Source: Tranquillimonas rosea (GTDB taxonomy: Bacteria > Pseudomonadota > Alphaproteobacteria > Rhodobacterales > Rhodobacteraceae). From it: a stretch of 64,000 nucleotides of DNA. The stretch covers positions 248,001 to 312,000 of the forward strand of contig NZ_FOGU01000005.1 of NCBI RefSeq assembly GCF_900111315.1, written 5' to 3'. A program made the position numbers and the translations under genes. How positions within the stretch are numbered: position 1 is the first letter of the stretch; each line of letters starts with the position of its first letter. Of this stretch, positions 47,507 through 60,008 are shown in pieces. The notes below the pieces were generated by a model. It worked only from the letters and a program-made list of their open reading frames with translations. It searched no databases and was not told the origin of the DNA.

Positions 47507-47905
47507 TTACAGCCAGTCGCGGAGAATCGGGATCAGGGGCAGATCGGCCGGCGGCATCGGGTAGTCGCGCAGCGCGGTCGGGCGCACCCATTTCAGCGCC
47601 TGCCCCTCCCGTCCCTGCGGCTGCCCGGCCCATTTCCGACAGGCGAAGAGCGGCATCAGAAGGTGGAAATCGGGGTAGGCGTGGCTGGCGAAGGTCAGCG
47701 GTGCGAGGCAGCTGTCCCAGGTTTCGATCCCGAGTTCTTCGTGCAACTCGCGGACCAGCGCCGCTTCGGGCGACTCGCCGTCCTCGACCTTGCCGCCCGG
47801 AAACTCCCACAGGCCGGCCATCGACTTGCCCTCGGGCCGCTGGGTCAGCAGTACACGCCCATCGGCATCGACGAGCGCGACGGCCGAGACCAGCACCATC
47901 TTCAC
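47507..47905 (-). CDS. mutT: 8-oxo-dGTP diphosphatase MutT
   Basis: The 132-residue protein has the MutT form: VLVSAVALVDADGRVLLTQRPEGKSMAGLWEFPGGKVEDGESPEAALVRELHEELGIE, which contains the Nudix box. It removes oxidised dGTP from the nucleotide pool. The start overlaps the argJ stop by 4 bp (ATGA), so it is translated with argJ. This argJ-mutT pairing behind a parvulin gene and secA is typical of Rhodobacteraceae. Confidence 0.93.
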   Translation of the reverse strand: MKMVLVSAVALVDADGRVLLTQRPEGKSMAGLWEFPGGKVEDGESPEAALVRELHEELGIETWDSCLAPLTFASHAYPDFHLLMPLFACRKWAGQPQGREGQALKWVRPTALRDYPMPPADLPLIPILRDWL

Positions 47906-49143
47906 GACCGGTAGTCCGCGTTGATGTCGATGTAGCCGTGGGTCAGATCGCAGGTCCAGACCGTCGCCGCGGCCTCACCCAGTCCCAGGTCCACACCGAT
48001 GGCAAGCTCGGGCTGGGTCATGTACGCGGCCGCCGCCTCTTCGCTGTAGCTGGGGGCGACCCATCCGTTCTCGGCGACGAGGATGTCGCCGAATCGGATC
48101 GAGAGGCGGTCGCGGTCGGCCTCGGCGCCGGACTTGCCGACGGCCATCACGATGCGGCCCCAGTTCGGATCCTCACCCGCGATCGCCGTCTTGACCAGCG
48201 GCGAGTTCGCTATGGCAAAGCCCACCTTCCGTGCGTCGCCTTCGCTCCGGGCGCCGGTGACCGTCACCTCGACGAACTTGGTCGCACCCTCGCCGTCCCG
48301 CACGACCTGATGCGCGAGGTCCAGCATGACGCGGCCCATCGCCTCTCTGAACGGGGCTGCGTCGGCGGACGCGGGGTCGGTGATGGCCGCCGCGCCCGAG
48401 GCGCCGGTGGCCGCCACCATCAGCGTGTCGGACGTCGAGGTGTCGCTGTCCACCGTGATCGCGTTGAAGGTGGAATGGTTCAGTTCCGCCAGCATCGATT
48501 GCAGCGCCGGCTGGCTGATCGCGGCATCGGTGAAGATGTAGACCAGCATCGTCGCCATGTCGGGCGCGATCATGCCCGAACCCTTCGCGATCCCTGCGAT
48601 CGTCATCGTCTTGCCGCCGACCTCGCAGCGCGTCGTCGCGCCCTTGGCGAAGGTGTCGGTCGTCATGATGGCGCGCGCGGCCTCCTCCATGCCGGTGGCG
48701 GTCAGGCCATCCTTCAGGTCGTCCAGGCGGGCGGTGATGCGCTCGTCGGGGAGCGGTTCGCCGATCACCCCGGTCGAGGCTGAGAACACGCGCTCGGGCG
48801 GCAGGCCCAGGCGCTCGGCGACGCCGCCGGTGACGCGGGCCACCGATTCCTGCCCACGTCCGCCGGTAAAGGCGTTCGCGTTGCCGGAATTGACGATGAT
48901 CGCGGCGCCGTCGTCCGACCCGCGCCCGATCTTCTCCTGACAGTCCAGCACCGGCGCGGCCCGCGTCGCGGACCTGGTGAACACCCCGGCCACGCTGGTG
49001 CCGGGTGACAGTTCCGCCAGCATCACGTCGGTGCGGTCGGCATAGCGTACGCCAGCGGCGACGGTGGCGAAGCGCACGCCGCCGATCTCGGGCAGGTCGG
49101 GAAAGCGCGGCGGGGCAAGGGGAGAGACCGGAAGCTTGGCCAT
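47902..49143 (-). CDS. argJ: Bifunctional glutamate N-acetyltransferase / amino-acid acetyltransferase ArgJ
   Basis: A 413-residue precursor that cleaves itself before the Thr in KGSGMIAPDMATMLVYIFTDA, giving alpha and beta chains. Other family segments are VFTRSATRAAPV, VNSGNANAFTG and NWGRIVMAVGKSG. It recycles acetyl groups from acetylornithine to glutamate in arginine synthesis. I start at ATG 49143; a GTG three bases earlier is equivalent. It shares the arginine pathway with argG 30 kb away. Confidence 0.94.
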   Translation of the reverse strand: MAKLPVSPLAPPRFPDLPEIGGVRFATVAAGVRYADRTDVMLAELSPGTSVAGVFTRSATRAAPVLDCQEKIGRGSDDGAAIIVNSGNANAFTGGRGQESVARVTGGVAERLGLPPERVFSASTGVIGEPLPDERITARLDDLKDGLTATGMEEAARAIMTTDTFAKGATTRCEVGGKTMTIAGIAKGSGMIAPDMATMLVYIFTDAAISQPALQSMLAELNHSTFNAITVDSDTSTSDTLMVAATGASGAAAITDPASADAAPFREAMGRVMLDLAHQVVRDGEGATKFVEVTVTGARSEGDARKVGFAIANSPLVKTAIAGEDPNWGRIVMAVGKSGAEADRDRLSIRFGDILVAENGWVAPSYSEEAAAAYMTQPELAIGVDLGLGEAAATVWTCDLTHGYIDINADYRS

Positions 49144-49184
49144 CACACCACGCCCCGCGCAATCGTCCGGCAGGTCATCGCGGC

Positions 49185-50021
49185 TCAGTCGAACAGCGCG
49201 GAGTCGCGGACGACCGAGGGGTCGATCTCTGGTGTCTCGGGCCGCTCGACCTCGGCCGAGGCGGTGGCCTCGTCGATCATCTCCTGCACGGCCGTCTGCT
49301 GGATCTGCGCGGCGATCTCGTCACGCACCTCGTCCAGCGACGGCGCTTCCTGCTCGCGGGTCTCGTTCAGCTTGATGACGTGCCAGCCGAACTGCGTCTG
49401 CACGGGCTCGGACACGTCGCCGGTCTCGAGCTCGGCCACCGCGTTCTGGAACGGCTCGACCATCATGCCGTCACCGAACCAGCCCAGCTCGCCGCCATTC
49501 GGGCCGGAGGGGCCGGTGGAGTTCTCGCGCGCCAGCTCGGCGAAATCGGCGCCGCCGTCCAGCTCTTCGATCAGGCTCTGCGCCTCTTCCTCGGTTTCCA
49601 CCAGGATATGCGAGGCGTTGTATTCGGTGCCGCCCTCGCCGTTGGCGTAGTTCTCGTCGTACATCTGCTGGATCGCCTCGTCGCTCACCGCCTGTTCCGA
49701 GACGGATTCGAGCACCTCGGTCGCGAACAGCGCACGGCGCTCGTTCTCGATCACCAGCTCGCCGCGGCGCGACAGCTCTTCCTTCTGGTCGGCCAGCGCG
49801 GTCTGCTGCACCAGCTGGTCCAGGATGCCGTCGAACAGCGCCTGGTCGGGCAGCTGGCTGTATTGCTCGGGCAGACGCTCGGCAAGCACGGCCATGTGTC
49901 CAAGGGTGATGTCGGTGCCATTCACCGTGGCGACGACCGTATCGGCATCCTGCGCGGCCGCGGGAAGCGCCAGCGAGGCGGCAAGAGCGGTGCCGAGCAT
50001 CATGGAACGTGGTGCAAGCAT
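49185..50021 (-). CDS. Periplasmic parvulin-type peptidyl-prolyl isomerase (PrsA/SurA-like)
   Basis: The 278-residue protein has a signal peptide (about 1-24, ending LPAAAQ), an N-terminal chaperone helix region and a parvulin domain (about 130-225) with [56 protein letters not shown] and FGWHVIKL. It assists folding of exported proteins. The start at 50021 has AAGGAAGGA upstream, and the long open frame before it is not needed. It is divergent from secA, whose substrates it would help fold. Confidence 0.93.
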   Translation of the reverse strand: MLAPRSMMLGTALAASLALPAAAQDADTVVATVNGTDITLGHMAVLAERLPEQYSQLPDQALFDGILDQLVQQTALADQKEELSRRGELVIENERRALFATEVLESVSEQAVSDEAIQQMYDENYANGEGGTEYNASHILVETEEEAQSLIEELDGGADFAELARENSTGPSGPNGGELGWFGDGMMVEPFQNAVAELETGDVSEPVQTQFGWHVIKLNETREQEAPSLDEVRDEIAAQIQQTAVQEMIDEATASAEVERPETPEIDPSVVRDSALFD

Positions 50022-50181
50022 GCGATGTCCTTCCTTCCGGCCCGTGGCCGTGACGTTGACACTATCTGTGCAGCCCCTTACATCGCCAAGCGTGCCGCGA
50101 GGGGCCGTCTTGACCGCCTGCATAAGGGGGCGTGCCGATACGGGCAAGCATTCCCCGCGCATCTTGCTGTCAGGAGACCAC

Positions 50182-52884
<2,703 letters not shown>

Positions 52885-52905
52885 CCTCCGCCTCTCGGGC
52901 ATGAT

Positions 52906-52924
52906 CCCGCCCCGTCGGGGCGGG
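52906..52924 (+). terminator. GC-rich hairpin after secA
   Basis: CCCGCCCC (52906-52913) pairs with GGGGCGGG (52917-52924) around GTC. No T-run follows, so it may be an imperfect terminator or an mRNA-stabilising hairpin. Confidence 0.5.
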
Positions 52925-53025
52925 GCGCCCGCGGTGTGACGCCACGGGGTCCTATTCTGCTGTTGAAAATCCGCCGACGGGACCCGAAGATCGATCGCAG
53001 TGAAAGCGGTCTCCCTGGGAAGCCC

Positions 53026-54582
53026 ATGATACCATTTCGCGCGGCGGTCTTCGCCGCGTTTTGTCTTTGCGCAGCCGCGGTCTCCGCGACCGCCGACGAG
53101 GTGACGCTCACGTCCCGCGAGGGCACGGTCACCATTTCCGGCGAGCTTCTCGGATACGATGGCGAGTTCTATCGCCTGAGCACGCAGTACGGCATCCTCA
53201 CCGTCGACGGCACCCGCGTGGAATGCGGCGGCGAGGGCTGCCCCGATGTCGACGCCTATGTTGCCGAGGTCGGTTTCGCGGGGGCGCAGCGCATGGGCGA
53301 GGTGCTGATGCCCGCGCTGATCGAGTCCTTCGCGATCCGCAACGGCCTGAACCTGTCGCGGGACGACACGGGCAGCGACGATTTCACCTATGTCCTGCGC
53401 GACCCCGAGGCCGACCGCGTGGTGGGCCGGTTCGGGTTCCGCCTGCACTCGTCGGCCGAGGGGTTCGCCGACCTCGTCGCCGAAGAGGCCGACATCGTGA
53501 TGTCCCTGCGGCCCGTCCTGGCGCGCGAGGCGCGGCTGGCCCGGACCGCCGGCCTGGGTGATCTCGTCAGTGGTGACCGCGCCCGCATCGTGGCGCTGGA
53601 CGCGGTCGTGCCGCTGGTCGCGCTGTCGAACCCGGTGCGGGACATCTCCCTCGAGGACCTGCGCGCGGCGTTCCGGGGCGAGATCGGATCGTGGGCCGAA
53701 CTCGGCGGGCCGGACCAGCCCATCGCGCTGCATGCGATGGCGCCGGGCATGGGCATCGCGCAGTCGGCGACGGTGGATATCGGCGAGGACGTTCTCGAGT
53801 CGAACGACGCCATCACGCGGCACGAGTCCGCGCGTGACCTCGCGTCGGCCGTGGCCGACGATCCTGATGCCCTCGGGATCGGCAGCTTCATCGAGCAGGG
53901 GGACGCCGTGCCGCTGGCGTTGCGTGGCCCGTGCGGCACCAGCAGCCAAGCGAGCGAGACGACGCTCAAGACCGAGGATTACCCGCTGACGGCGCCCATG
54001 TTCCTCTATACGCCCGCTGTGCGGCTGCCGCGGCTGGCGCGGGAGTTCATGTCCTTCGCCGGGTCCCCGGCGGCGCAGCCGGTGATCGAACGGGCCGGCT
54101 TCGTCGACCAGTTCCCACGCGCGATCCCCCTGGACGATCAGGGCGAGCGCTTTGCCAACGCGATCCGTAGGGCGGGGGTCGAGACCGATCTGCAAGACCT
54201 GCAGCAGCTTGTCAGCGCCCTGTCGGGCAAGAGCCGCCTCACCCTGACATTCCGGTTCGAGAACGCGTCGAGCGCGCTGGATGCGCAGTCCCGGTCGAAC
54301 GTGGCGCTTCTGAGCGCGGCATTGGAGCGCGGCGTGTTCGACCAGCGGTCGCTGGTCTTCGTGGGCTTTGGTGACGGCGCCGGGCCCGCCGGGATCAACC
54401 GGCGCCTGTCGAACAGCCGGGCGCGGACGGTGCGGGATGCGGTCCGGGCCTCGGCGGAATCGGCGGATCCCGACCGCGTGAACCTCAGGGTCGAAGCGTT
54501 CGGAGAGGCGATGCCGATGGCCTGCGACGAGACGGCCTGGGGGCGCCGGGTCAATCGCCGCGTCGAAGTCTGGATCGAGTGA
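53026..54582 (+). CDS. Phosphate-type solute-binding protein fused to an OmpA-like domain
   Basis: A 518-residue exported protein (signal peptide about 1-23, ending VSATA). After a short beta-rich N-terminal part comes a PstS-like periplasmic binding domain (about 80-370, with DISLEDLRAAFRGEIGSWAELGG and IGSFIEQGD), then a C-terminal OmpA peptidoglycan-binding domain (about 395-518: LTFRFENASSALDAQSRSNVALLSAAL, FVGFGDG, NRRLSNSRARTVRDAV). It may bind a ligand while attached to the wall. No Pst permease is nearby. It stops four bases before the convergent radC. Confidence 0.85.
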   Translation: MIPFRAAVFAAFCLCAAAVSATADEVTLTSREGTVTISGELLGYDGEFYRLSTQYGILTVDGTRVECGGEGCPDVDAYVAEVGFAGAQRMGEVLMPALIESFAIRNGLNLSRDDTGSDDFTYVLRDPEADRVVGRFGFRLHSSAEGFADLVAEEADIVMSLRPVLAREARLARTAGLGDLVSGDRARIVALDAVVPLVALSNPVRDISLEDLRAAFRGEIGSWAELGGPDQPIALHAMAPGMGIAQSATVDIGEDVLESNDAITRHESARDLASAVADDPDALGIGSFIEQGDAVPLALRGPCGTSSQASETTLKTEDYPLTAPMFLYTPAVRLPRLAREFMSFAGSPAAQPVIERAGFVDQFPRAIPLDDQGERFANAIRRAGVETDLQDLQQLVSALSGKSRLTLTFRFENASSALDAQSRSNVALLSAALERGVFDQRSLVFVGFGDGAGPAGINRRLSNSRARTVRDAVRASAESADPDRVNLRVEAFGEAMPMACDETAWGRRVNRRVEVWIE

Positions 54583-54585
54583 CGG

Positions 54586-55335
54586 TCACAGATAGCCGCT
54601 GCCGCGAAAGCTGAGCTCGGTGTCCTTTCCCACGATCAGGTGGTCATGCAGTGCCAGGTCGAGCGCCGCGCAGGCGTCGGCAACCCGGTTCGTCATCGTG
54701 ATGTCGGCCTGCGACGGTGTCGGGTCGCCCGATGGATGGTTGTGCACGAGGATCAGCGCCGAGGCGTTGAGTTCGAGCGCCCGCTTGACGATCTCGCGCG
54801 GATAGACCGGGACGTGATCGACGGTGCCCTTGGCCTGTTCCTCGTCGGCCACGAGCACGTTCTTCCGGTCGAGGTAGAGCACGCGGAACTGCTCGGTCTC
54901 ACGGTGGGACATGGTGGTGTGGCAATAGTCCAGCACAGCCTGCCAGCTGGAAATGACCGGCCGCTGCATCACGCGAGAGCGTGACAGCCGGTGCGCCGCC
55001 GCCTCGACGATCTTGAGCTCTTGCACGACGGCATCGCCCAGCCCCTTCACCGCCTTCAGGCGCGACGGCTCGGCCGACAGGACGCGGTTGAAGTCGCCGA
55101 ATGTGTCCAGCAGCGCGCGCGACAGGGGTTTGACGTCGCGGCGGGGGATGGCGCGGAAGAGGACCAGCTCGAGCAGTTCGTAATCCGGCATCGCGCCCGC
55201 GCCGCCGTCCATGAAGCGCTGTCGCAACCGGGAGCGGTGGTCGCGGATATACGAGGGCAGGCGCTCCTTCTGATCCTCCGGTCGCATGAGGAAGGGCAGG
55301 GTCGCTTCGTCGATGTCATGGCGGGATTTCGGCAT
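54586..55335 (-). CDS. radC: RadC-family JAB-domain protein
   Basis: A 249-residue protein with an N-terminal helix-hairpin-helix region (about 85-120, LKAVKGLGDAVVQELKIVEA) and a C-terminal JAB/MPN metal domain with LVHNHPSGDPTPSQADI. RadC proteins are widespread; the old link to DNA repair is not firmly established. It is convergent with the PBP-OmpA gene and ends near the dnaKJ operon. Confidence 0.92.
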   Translation of the reverse strand: MPKSRHDIDEATLPFLMRPEDQKERLPSYIRDHRSRLRQRFMDGGAGAMPDYELLELVLFRAIPRRDVKPLSRALLDTFGDFNRVLSAEPSRLKAVKGLGDAVVQELKIVEAAAHRLSRSRVMQRPVISSWQAVLDYCHTTMSHRETEQFRVLYLDRKNVLVADEEQAKGTVDHVPVYPREIVKRALELNASALILVHNHPSGDPTPSQADITMTNRVADACAALDLALHDHLIVGKDTELSFRGSGYL

Positions 55336-55392
55336 CCCCGTCAGGATGTCGCCGCTTGGTTAGCGAACGGTTAATCCTACCCGAAACGACGA

Positions 55393-55418
55393 ACGCCGCG
55401 CCCGGTCGGACGCGGCGT
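55393..55418 (-). terminator. Hairpin downstream of dnaJ
   Basis: ACGCCGCG (55393-55400) pairs with CGCGGCGT (55411-55418), about 27 bases beyond the dnaJ stop. There is no clear U-run, so termination is possible but not sure. Confidence 0.45.
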
Positions 55419-55444
55419 CTGCCGATTTCAACGGATCTCCGGGG

Positions 55445-56602
55445 TCAGGACTTCATCCCGTCCCAGAAGCTCTTCACCTTCTTGAAGAAGCCGGCGGTCT
55501 CGGGGCTGTTGTCCTGCCCGGCGCGGTCGAACTCGCGCAGCAGGTCCTTCTGCTTCGACGAGAGGTTCACCGGGGTCTCGACGGCCAGCTCGATATACAT
55601 GTCGCCGTAGCCGCCGCCGCGAAGCTGCGGCATGCCCTTGCCGCGCAGGCGCATCTGCTTGCCGGACTGGCTGCCGGCGGGCACCTTCACGCGGCTGCGT
55701 CCGCCGTCGATCGTCGGCACCTCGATGTCGCCGCCCAGCGAGGCCGCGATCATCGACACCGGCACGCGGCAGTGCAGGTGCTGTGCTTCGCGTTGGAACA
55801 GCTGGTGCTCGGCCACCTCGATGAAGATGTAGAGGTCGCCGGCCGGACCGCCGCGCAGACCGGCTTCGCCCTCGCCGCCGAGGCGGATGCGGGTGCCCGT
55901 TTCGACGCCCGGCGGGATGTTCACGCTGAGCGCCCGGTCCCGGGTCACGCGGCCCGAGCCGCTGCACGCGCCACAGGGGTTCTTGACGATCTGGCCCGCG
56001 CCCGAGCAGGTCGGGCAGGTGCGTTCGACGGTAAAGAAGCCCTGCTGCGCCCGGACCTTGCCCATGCCGGAGCAGGTCGGACACATCTGCGGTTCGGCCC
56101 CGCCTTCCGAGCCGGAGCCCTCGCAGACGTCGCAGGTCACCGCAGAGGGCACGTTGATCGTCTTTTGCAGGCCCTGGTGCGCCTCTTCGAGCGTGACGCG
56201 CATGTCGTAGCGCAGGTCGGAGCCGCGGGTCGCCCGCTGGCCGCGGCCGCGGCCGCCGCCCATCATGTCGCCGAAGAGGTCGTCGAATACGTCGGAGAAG
56301 GCGCTGGCGAAATCGCCGCCGCCATAGGCCGCTCCCCGGCCACCGCCGCGGGCGCCACCCATGCCGCCCATGCCACCGTCGAACGCGGCGTGGCCGTAGC
56401 GGTCATACGCCGCCTTCTTGTCGGCGTCGCGGAGAACTTCGTAGGCCTCGTTGGCCTCCTTGAACTGGGTCTCGGCTTCGGGGTTGTCGGAGTTGCGGTC
56501 CGGGTGAAGCTCCTTCGCCTTGCGGCGATAGGCTTTCTTGATTTCGTCCGCGTCGGCCCCCTTGGAGACCCCGAGAATGTCGTAATAGTCGCGCTTTGCC
56601 AT
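55445..56602 (-). CDS. dnaJ: Chaperone protein DnaJ
   Basis: A 385-residue type I J protein: J domain (1-70) with HPD in [12 protein letters not shown], a Gly/Phe-rich linker, and four zinc motifs ([32 protein letters not shown]), then the C-terminal substrate-binding domain. It delivers substrates to DnaK and stimulates its ATPase. It lies 81 bp downstream of dnaK on the same strand, with a hairpin between. Confidence 0.97.
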   Translation of the reverse strand: MAKRDYYDILGVSKGADADEIKKAYRRKAKELHPDRNSDNPEAETQFKEANEAYEVLRDADKKAAYDRYGHAAFDGGMGGMGGARGGGRGAAYGGGDFASAFSDVFDDLFGDMMGGGRGRGQRATRGSDLRYDMRVTLEEAHQGLQKTINVPSAVTCDVCEGSGSEGGAEPQMCPTCSGMGKVRAQQGFFTVERTCPTCSGAGQIVKNPCGACSGSGRVTRDRALSVNIPPGVETGTRIRLGGEGEAGLRGGPAGDLYIFIEVAEHQLFQREAQHLHCRVPVSMIAASLGGDIEVPTIDGGRSRVKVPAGSQSGKQMRLRGKGMPQLRGGGYGDMYIELAVETPVNLSSKQKDLLREFDRAGQDNSPETAGFFKKVKSFWDGMKS

Positions 56603-56632
56603 CGATCACACTTCCCAAGCTTTGGAACGCAA

Positions 56633-56660
56633 GGACCGGCCTGACGTGTCAGGCCGGTCC
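56633..56660 (-). terminator. Perfect 13-bp hairpin between dnaK and dnaJ
   Basis: GGACCGGCCTGAC (56633-56645) pairs perfectly with GTCAGGCCGGTCC (56648-56660). It sits in the dnaK-dnaJ spacer and could protect the dnaK transcript 3' end or reduce read-through into dnaJ, lowering DnaJ output relative to DnaK. No U-run follows. Confidence 0.6.
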
Positions 56661-56683
56661 ACGGTGGCGCGTTCCGGCACGCG

Positions 56684-58609
56684 TTACGATGCGCGCTTGT
56701 CGTCGTCGAGGTCTTCGAAATCGGCGTCGACGATGTCGTCCTGATCGCCGTTGCCGTCCGAGTTGCCGCCCTCGGGGTCTTCACCGCCCTCGGACTTCGC
56801 CTGCTCGGAGTTGTAGATGGCCTCGCCCAGTTTCATCGACGCTTCGGTCACGTTCTGGATGCCCGACTTGATCTTGCCGGCGTCCTCGCTCTCGAGCGTC
56901 TCCTTCAGGTTGGCGATGGCCAGTTCGATCGCCTCGATCGTCGACGGATCGACCTTGTCGGAATGCTCTTCCATCGACTTCTCGGTCGAGTGGATCAGGC
57001 TTTCCGCCTGGTTCCGGGCCTCGATCACCTCGCGGCGGTTCTTGTCCGCCTCGGCGTTTTCTTCGGCGTCGTGAACCATCCGCTCGATATCTTCCTCGGA
57101 CAGGCCGCCCGACGCCTGGATGGTGATCTTCTGCTCCTTGTTCGTGCCCTTGTCCTTGGCCGACACGGAGACGATGCCGTTGGCGTCGATGTCGAACGTC
57201 ACCTCGATCTGGGGCATGCCGCGGGGTGCCGGCGGGATGTCCTCGAGGTTGAACTGGCCGAGCATCTTGTTGTCGGCCGCCATCTCGCGCTCACCCTGGA
57301 AGACCCGGATCGTCACGGCGTTCTGGTTGTCCTCGGCCGTGGAGAAGATCTGCGACTTCTTGGTCGGGATCGTGGTGTTGCGGTCGATCAGGCGGGTGAA
57401 CACGCCACCCAGCGTCTCGATGCCGAGGCTCAGCGGCGTCACGTCAAGCAGGACCACGTCCTTCACGTCGCCCTGCAGCACGCCGGCCTGAATGGCGGCG
57501 CCCAGAGCCACGACCTCGTCGGGGTTCACGCCCTTGTGCGGCTCCTTGCCGAAGAACTTGGACACTTCCTCGTACACCTTGGGCATACGGGTCATGCCGC
57601 CGACCATGACGACCTCGTCGACATCATCGACCGACACGCCGGCGTCCTTCAGCGCGGCCTTGCACGGATTGATCGAGTTCTTGATCAGGTCGCCGACCAG
57701 GCTTTCCAGCTTCGCACGGGTGAGCTTCATCACCATGTGCAGCGGCGAGCCGGTGTCCTTGTCCATCGAGATGAACGGCTGGTTGATCTCGGTCTGGCTG
57801 GCTGCGGACAGCTCGATCTTGGCCTTCTCGGCGGCTTCCTTCAGGCGCTGCAGGGCCATCTTGTCCTGCGTGAGGTCGACGCCATGCTCCTTTTTGAACT
57901 CCTCGGCGAGGTAGTTCACGATCCGCATGTCGAAGTCTTCGCCGCCCAGGAACGTGTCGCCGTTCGTCGACTTCACCTCGAACAGACCGTCGTCGATCTC
58001 GAGGATCGTGATGTCGAACGTGCCGCCGCCGAGGTCATAGACGGCGATCGTCTTGGAGTCCTTCTTGTCGAGCCCGTAGGCCAGCGCGGCGGCCGTCGGC
58101 TCGTTGATGATGCGCAGGACTTCGAGACCGGCGATCTTGCCCGCGTCCTTGGTCGCCTGGCGCTGCTGGTCGTTGAAGTAGGCCGGAACCGTGATGACGG
58201 CCTGATCGACTTCCTCGCCGAGATAGCTCTCGGCGGTTTCCTTCATCTTCTGCAGGATGAAGGCCGAAATCTGGCTCGGCGAATACTTGTCGCCCTTCAC
58301 CTCGACCCACGCGTCGCCCTGGCCGCCATCGACGATTTGGAACGGAAGGTTCTTCTTGTCCTTCGTGATCTGCTCGTCCTCGAGCCGGCGACCGACAAGG
58401 CGCTTCACGGCGAAGACGGTGTTCGTCGGGTTGGTCACGGCCTGGCGCTTGGCCGACTGCCCCACAAGCCGCTCGTCATCCGTAAAGGCGACGATCGACG
58501 GCGTGGTGCGGGCGCCCTCGGCGTTCTCGATCACACGCGGCTGGCTGCCATCCATGATGGCGACGCAGCTGTTCGTGGTCCCAAGGTCGATCCCGATCAC
58601 TTTGCCCAT
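56684..58609 (-). CDS. dnaK: Chaperone protein DnaK (Hsp70)
   Basis: A 641-residue Hsp70. The N-terminus [38 protein letters not shown] and [18 protein letters not shown] are the ATPase signatures, and the C-terminal substrate domain ends with an acidic lid and tail ([14 protein letters not shown]). It refolds and protects proteins in the cytoplasm. ATG 58609 follows GAGGA; an upstream TTG at 58615 is not needed. A heat-shock-like promoter lies upstream. Confidence 0.98.
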   Translation of the reverse strand: MGKVIGIDLGTTNSCVAIMDGSQPRVIENAEGARTTPSIVAFTDDERLVGQSAKRQAVTNPTNTVFAVKRLVGRRLEDEQITKDKKNLPFQIVDGGQGDAWVEVKGDKYSPSQISAFILQKMKETAESYLGEEVDQAVITVPAYFNDQQRQATKDAGKIAGLEVLRIINEPTAAALAYGLDKKDSKTIAVYDLGGGTFDITILEIDDGLFEVKSTNGDTFLGGEDFDMRIVNYLAEEFKKEHGVDLTQDKMALQRLKEAAEKAKIELSAASQTEINQPFISMDKDTGSPLHMVMKLTRAKLESLVGDLIKNSINPCKAALKDAGVSVDDVDEVVMVGGMTRMPKVYEEVSKFFGKEPHKGVNPDEVVALGAAIQAGVLQGDVKDVVLLDVTPLSLGIETLGGVFTRLIDRNTTIPTKKSQIFSTAEDNQNAVTIRVFQGEREMAADNKMLGQFNLEDIPPAPRGMPQIEVTFDIDANGIVSVSAKDKGTNKEQKITIQASGGLSEEDIERMVHDAEENAEADKNRREVIEARNQAESLIHSTEKSMEEHSDKVDPSTIEAIELAIANLKETLESEDAGKIKSGIQNVTEASMKLGEAIYNSEQAKSEGGEDPEGGNSDGNGDQDDIVDADFEDLDDDKRAS

Positions 58610-58720
58610 GGTCAAAATCCTCTCATTGGCGATGTCTTAGCGGACGAACCCGCGGAGCGGCATCCATCCGGCGATCCCAGAAGTCTGCCGGCCGGGGCAT
58701 CCCCATCCGGCGTCTGGGCG

Positions 58721-58750
58721 TATATAAGGAGGGGGTCTGGACCCTGCAAG
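58721..58750 (-). promoter_or_regulatory. Candidate heat-shock (sigma-32 type) promoter of dnaK
   Basis: On the reverse strand CTTGCAG (58744-58750) is followed at promoter spacing by TTATATA (58721-58727), about 110 bases before the dnaK start. CTTG at the -35 fits alphaproteobacterial RpoH promoters; the -10 is only a partial match, so a sigma-70 overlap is possible. Confidence 0.45.
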
Positions 58751-58803
58751 CCGCCCACGGGGGCAGATCCGGGCAAAAATGCAACGCTCTTTCCGGAGGC
58801 CGC

Positions 58804-59445
58804 ATGGACCTGCGAAACCGCGTAAATCTTCGCGGCATCAATGTTTTTCGCGAGGCGCTCGATTCGGGGGAACAGCGCGGCATGCTGGACGACCTGCGCG
58901 AGGTCATCCGCGCCGCCCCGCTGGTGCAGCCCGAAACCGCCCGCGGACGGAAGATGTCCGTCCGAATGACGGCGGCCGGACGGCTGGGCTGGGTGTCCGA
59001 TCGCCGGGGCTATCGCTACGAGTCGCGGCATCCTTCAGGCGTCGACTGGCCGCCGATTCCGGCCTCGGTGCTGGCCGTCTGGCACGCCGTCACGGGCAAC
59101 GACCGGGTGCCCGATTGCTGTCTCGTGAACCATTACGGCGAAGGCGCGCGGATGGGCCTGCACCAGGATCGCGACGAGGGCGATTTCTCGTGGCCGGTCG
59201 TGTCGATCTCGTTGGGCGATGAGGGGCTGTTCCGCGTCGGCAACATCGAGAGGGGCGGCAAGACCGAAAGCCTGTGGCTGACCTCGGGCGACGTGCTGGA
59301 GATGGGCGGCGAGGCCCGTCTCGTGCATCACGGGGTGGACCGGATCCGGTTCGGGACGTCGTCACTTATGCCGAAGGGCGGGCGGGTGAACGTCACGCTG
59401 CGCGTCGTGGATCACGGCGAGACGGAGCAGCACCCGGTCAAATAG
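58804..59445 (+). CDS. alkB: Alkylated DNA repair dioxygenase AlkB
   Basis: A 213-residue 2-oxoglutarate/Fe(II) dioxygenase. The iron ligands are His120 and Asp122 in LHQDRDE and a His at 175/176 in LVHHGVDR; the 2-oxoglutarate-binding arginines are Arg194 and Arg200 in RVNVTLRV. The NHY segment (VNHYGEGARMG) is typical. It oxidatively demethylates 1-methyladenine and 3-methylcytosine. CGGAGG precedes the ATG. Divergent from dnaK; its 3' end overlaps the SH3 gene by 34 bp. Confidence 0.94.
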   Translation: MDLRNRVNLRGINVFREALDSGEQRGMLDDLREVIRAAPLVQPETARGRKMSVRMTAAGRLGWVSDRRGYRYESRHPSGVDWPPIPASVLAVWHAVTGNDRVPDCCLVNHYGEGARMGLHQDRDEGDFSWPVVSISLGDEGLFRVGNIERGGKTESLWLTSGDVLEMGGEARLVHHGVDRIRFGTSSLMPKGGRVNVTLRVVDHGETEQHPVK

Positions 59446-60008
59446 GTGGGCGCGCCGGGGTCAGATCGCAGCAGGTCGATGGTCAGGCCGTAGGCCCGCG
59501 ACGACATCCCGTCCGAGCAGCTGGCGCGTGCCAGGATCGCGGTCGTGCCGCCGTAGACGCCGATGACGCTCCACCGGTCGGTGCGGCCTGACGCCTTGAC
59601 CGGTTCGGCCAGCGCCACGGTCTCGTCGTCCTGATCCGGTGCGCCGAACGTCGCCTCGTCCCCGTCGATGGAGAAGGACCAGAAGGGTTCGGTGCCCGAG
59701 CAGGACAGCCGCGCGATGGGTTCGCCCGCCGTCTGATCGGGCTGCCGCTCGAGGAACGACAGAGAGGCCCATCCGCTCTGTTCGCCCGCATTCACCTGGC
59801 CCCAGCTGCCGTCGGGCCCCGAGGCCACGACCTCGACGTCCTGTCGGTCGGCGGCGAACTCTCCGATGATCTCGGCCTGTGCGTTCGGCTCGGCCCGGAT
59901 GTTCAGGACGTCGTCCGTGGCGACCCCGCTCACCTCGTAGAGCGCCGGGAAGTCCTGCGCGGCGACGATCGAGGGGGCGAGGACGAGGGCGGCGGCAAGG
60001 CGTTTCAT
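59412..60008 (-). CDS. Exported SH3-domain protein of unknown function
   Basis: A 198-residue protein with a signal peptide (about 1-17, SIVAAQ), a bacterial SH3-like domain (about 20-90, DVLNIRAEPNAQAEIIGEFAADRQDVEVV and WGQVNAGEQSGWASLSFL), and a C-terminal domain with two Cys pairs (LSCSGTEPFWSFSIDGDEATF; ASCSDGMSSRAYGL) resembling the COG3650-type heat-resistance/HslJ-like exported proteins. The role is unknown. The start overlaps the upstream permease gene by 4 bp (ATGA), so they share an operon. Confidence 0.8.
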   Translation of the reverse strand: MKRLAAALVLAPSIVAAQDFPALYEVSGVATDDVLNIRAEPNAQAEIIGEFAADRQDVEVVASGPDGSWGQVNAGEQSGWASLSFLERQPDQTAGEPIARLSCSGTEPFWSFSIDGDEATFGAPDQDDETVALAEPVKASGRTDRWSVIGVYGGTTAILARASCSDGMSSRAYGLTIDLLRSDPGAPTYLTGCCSVSP

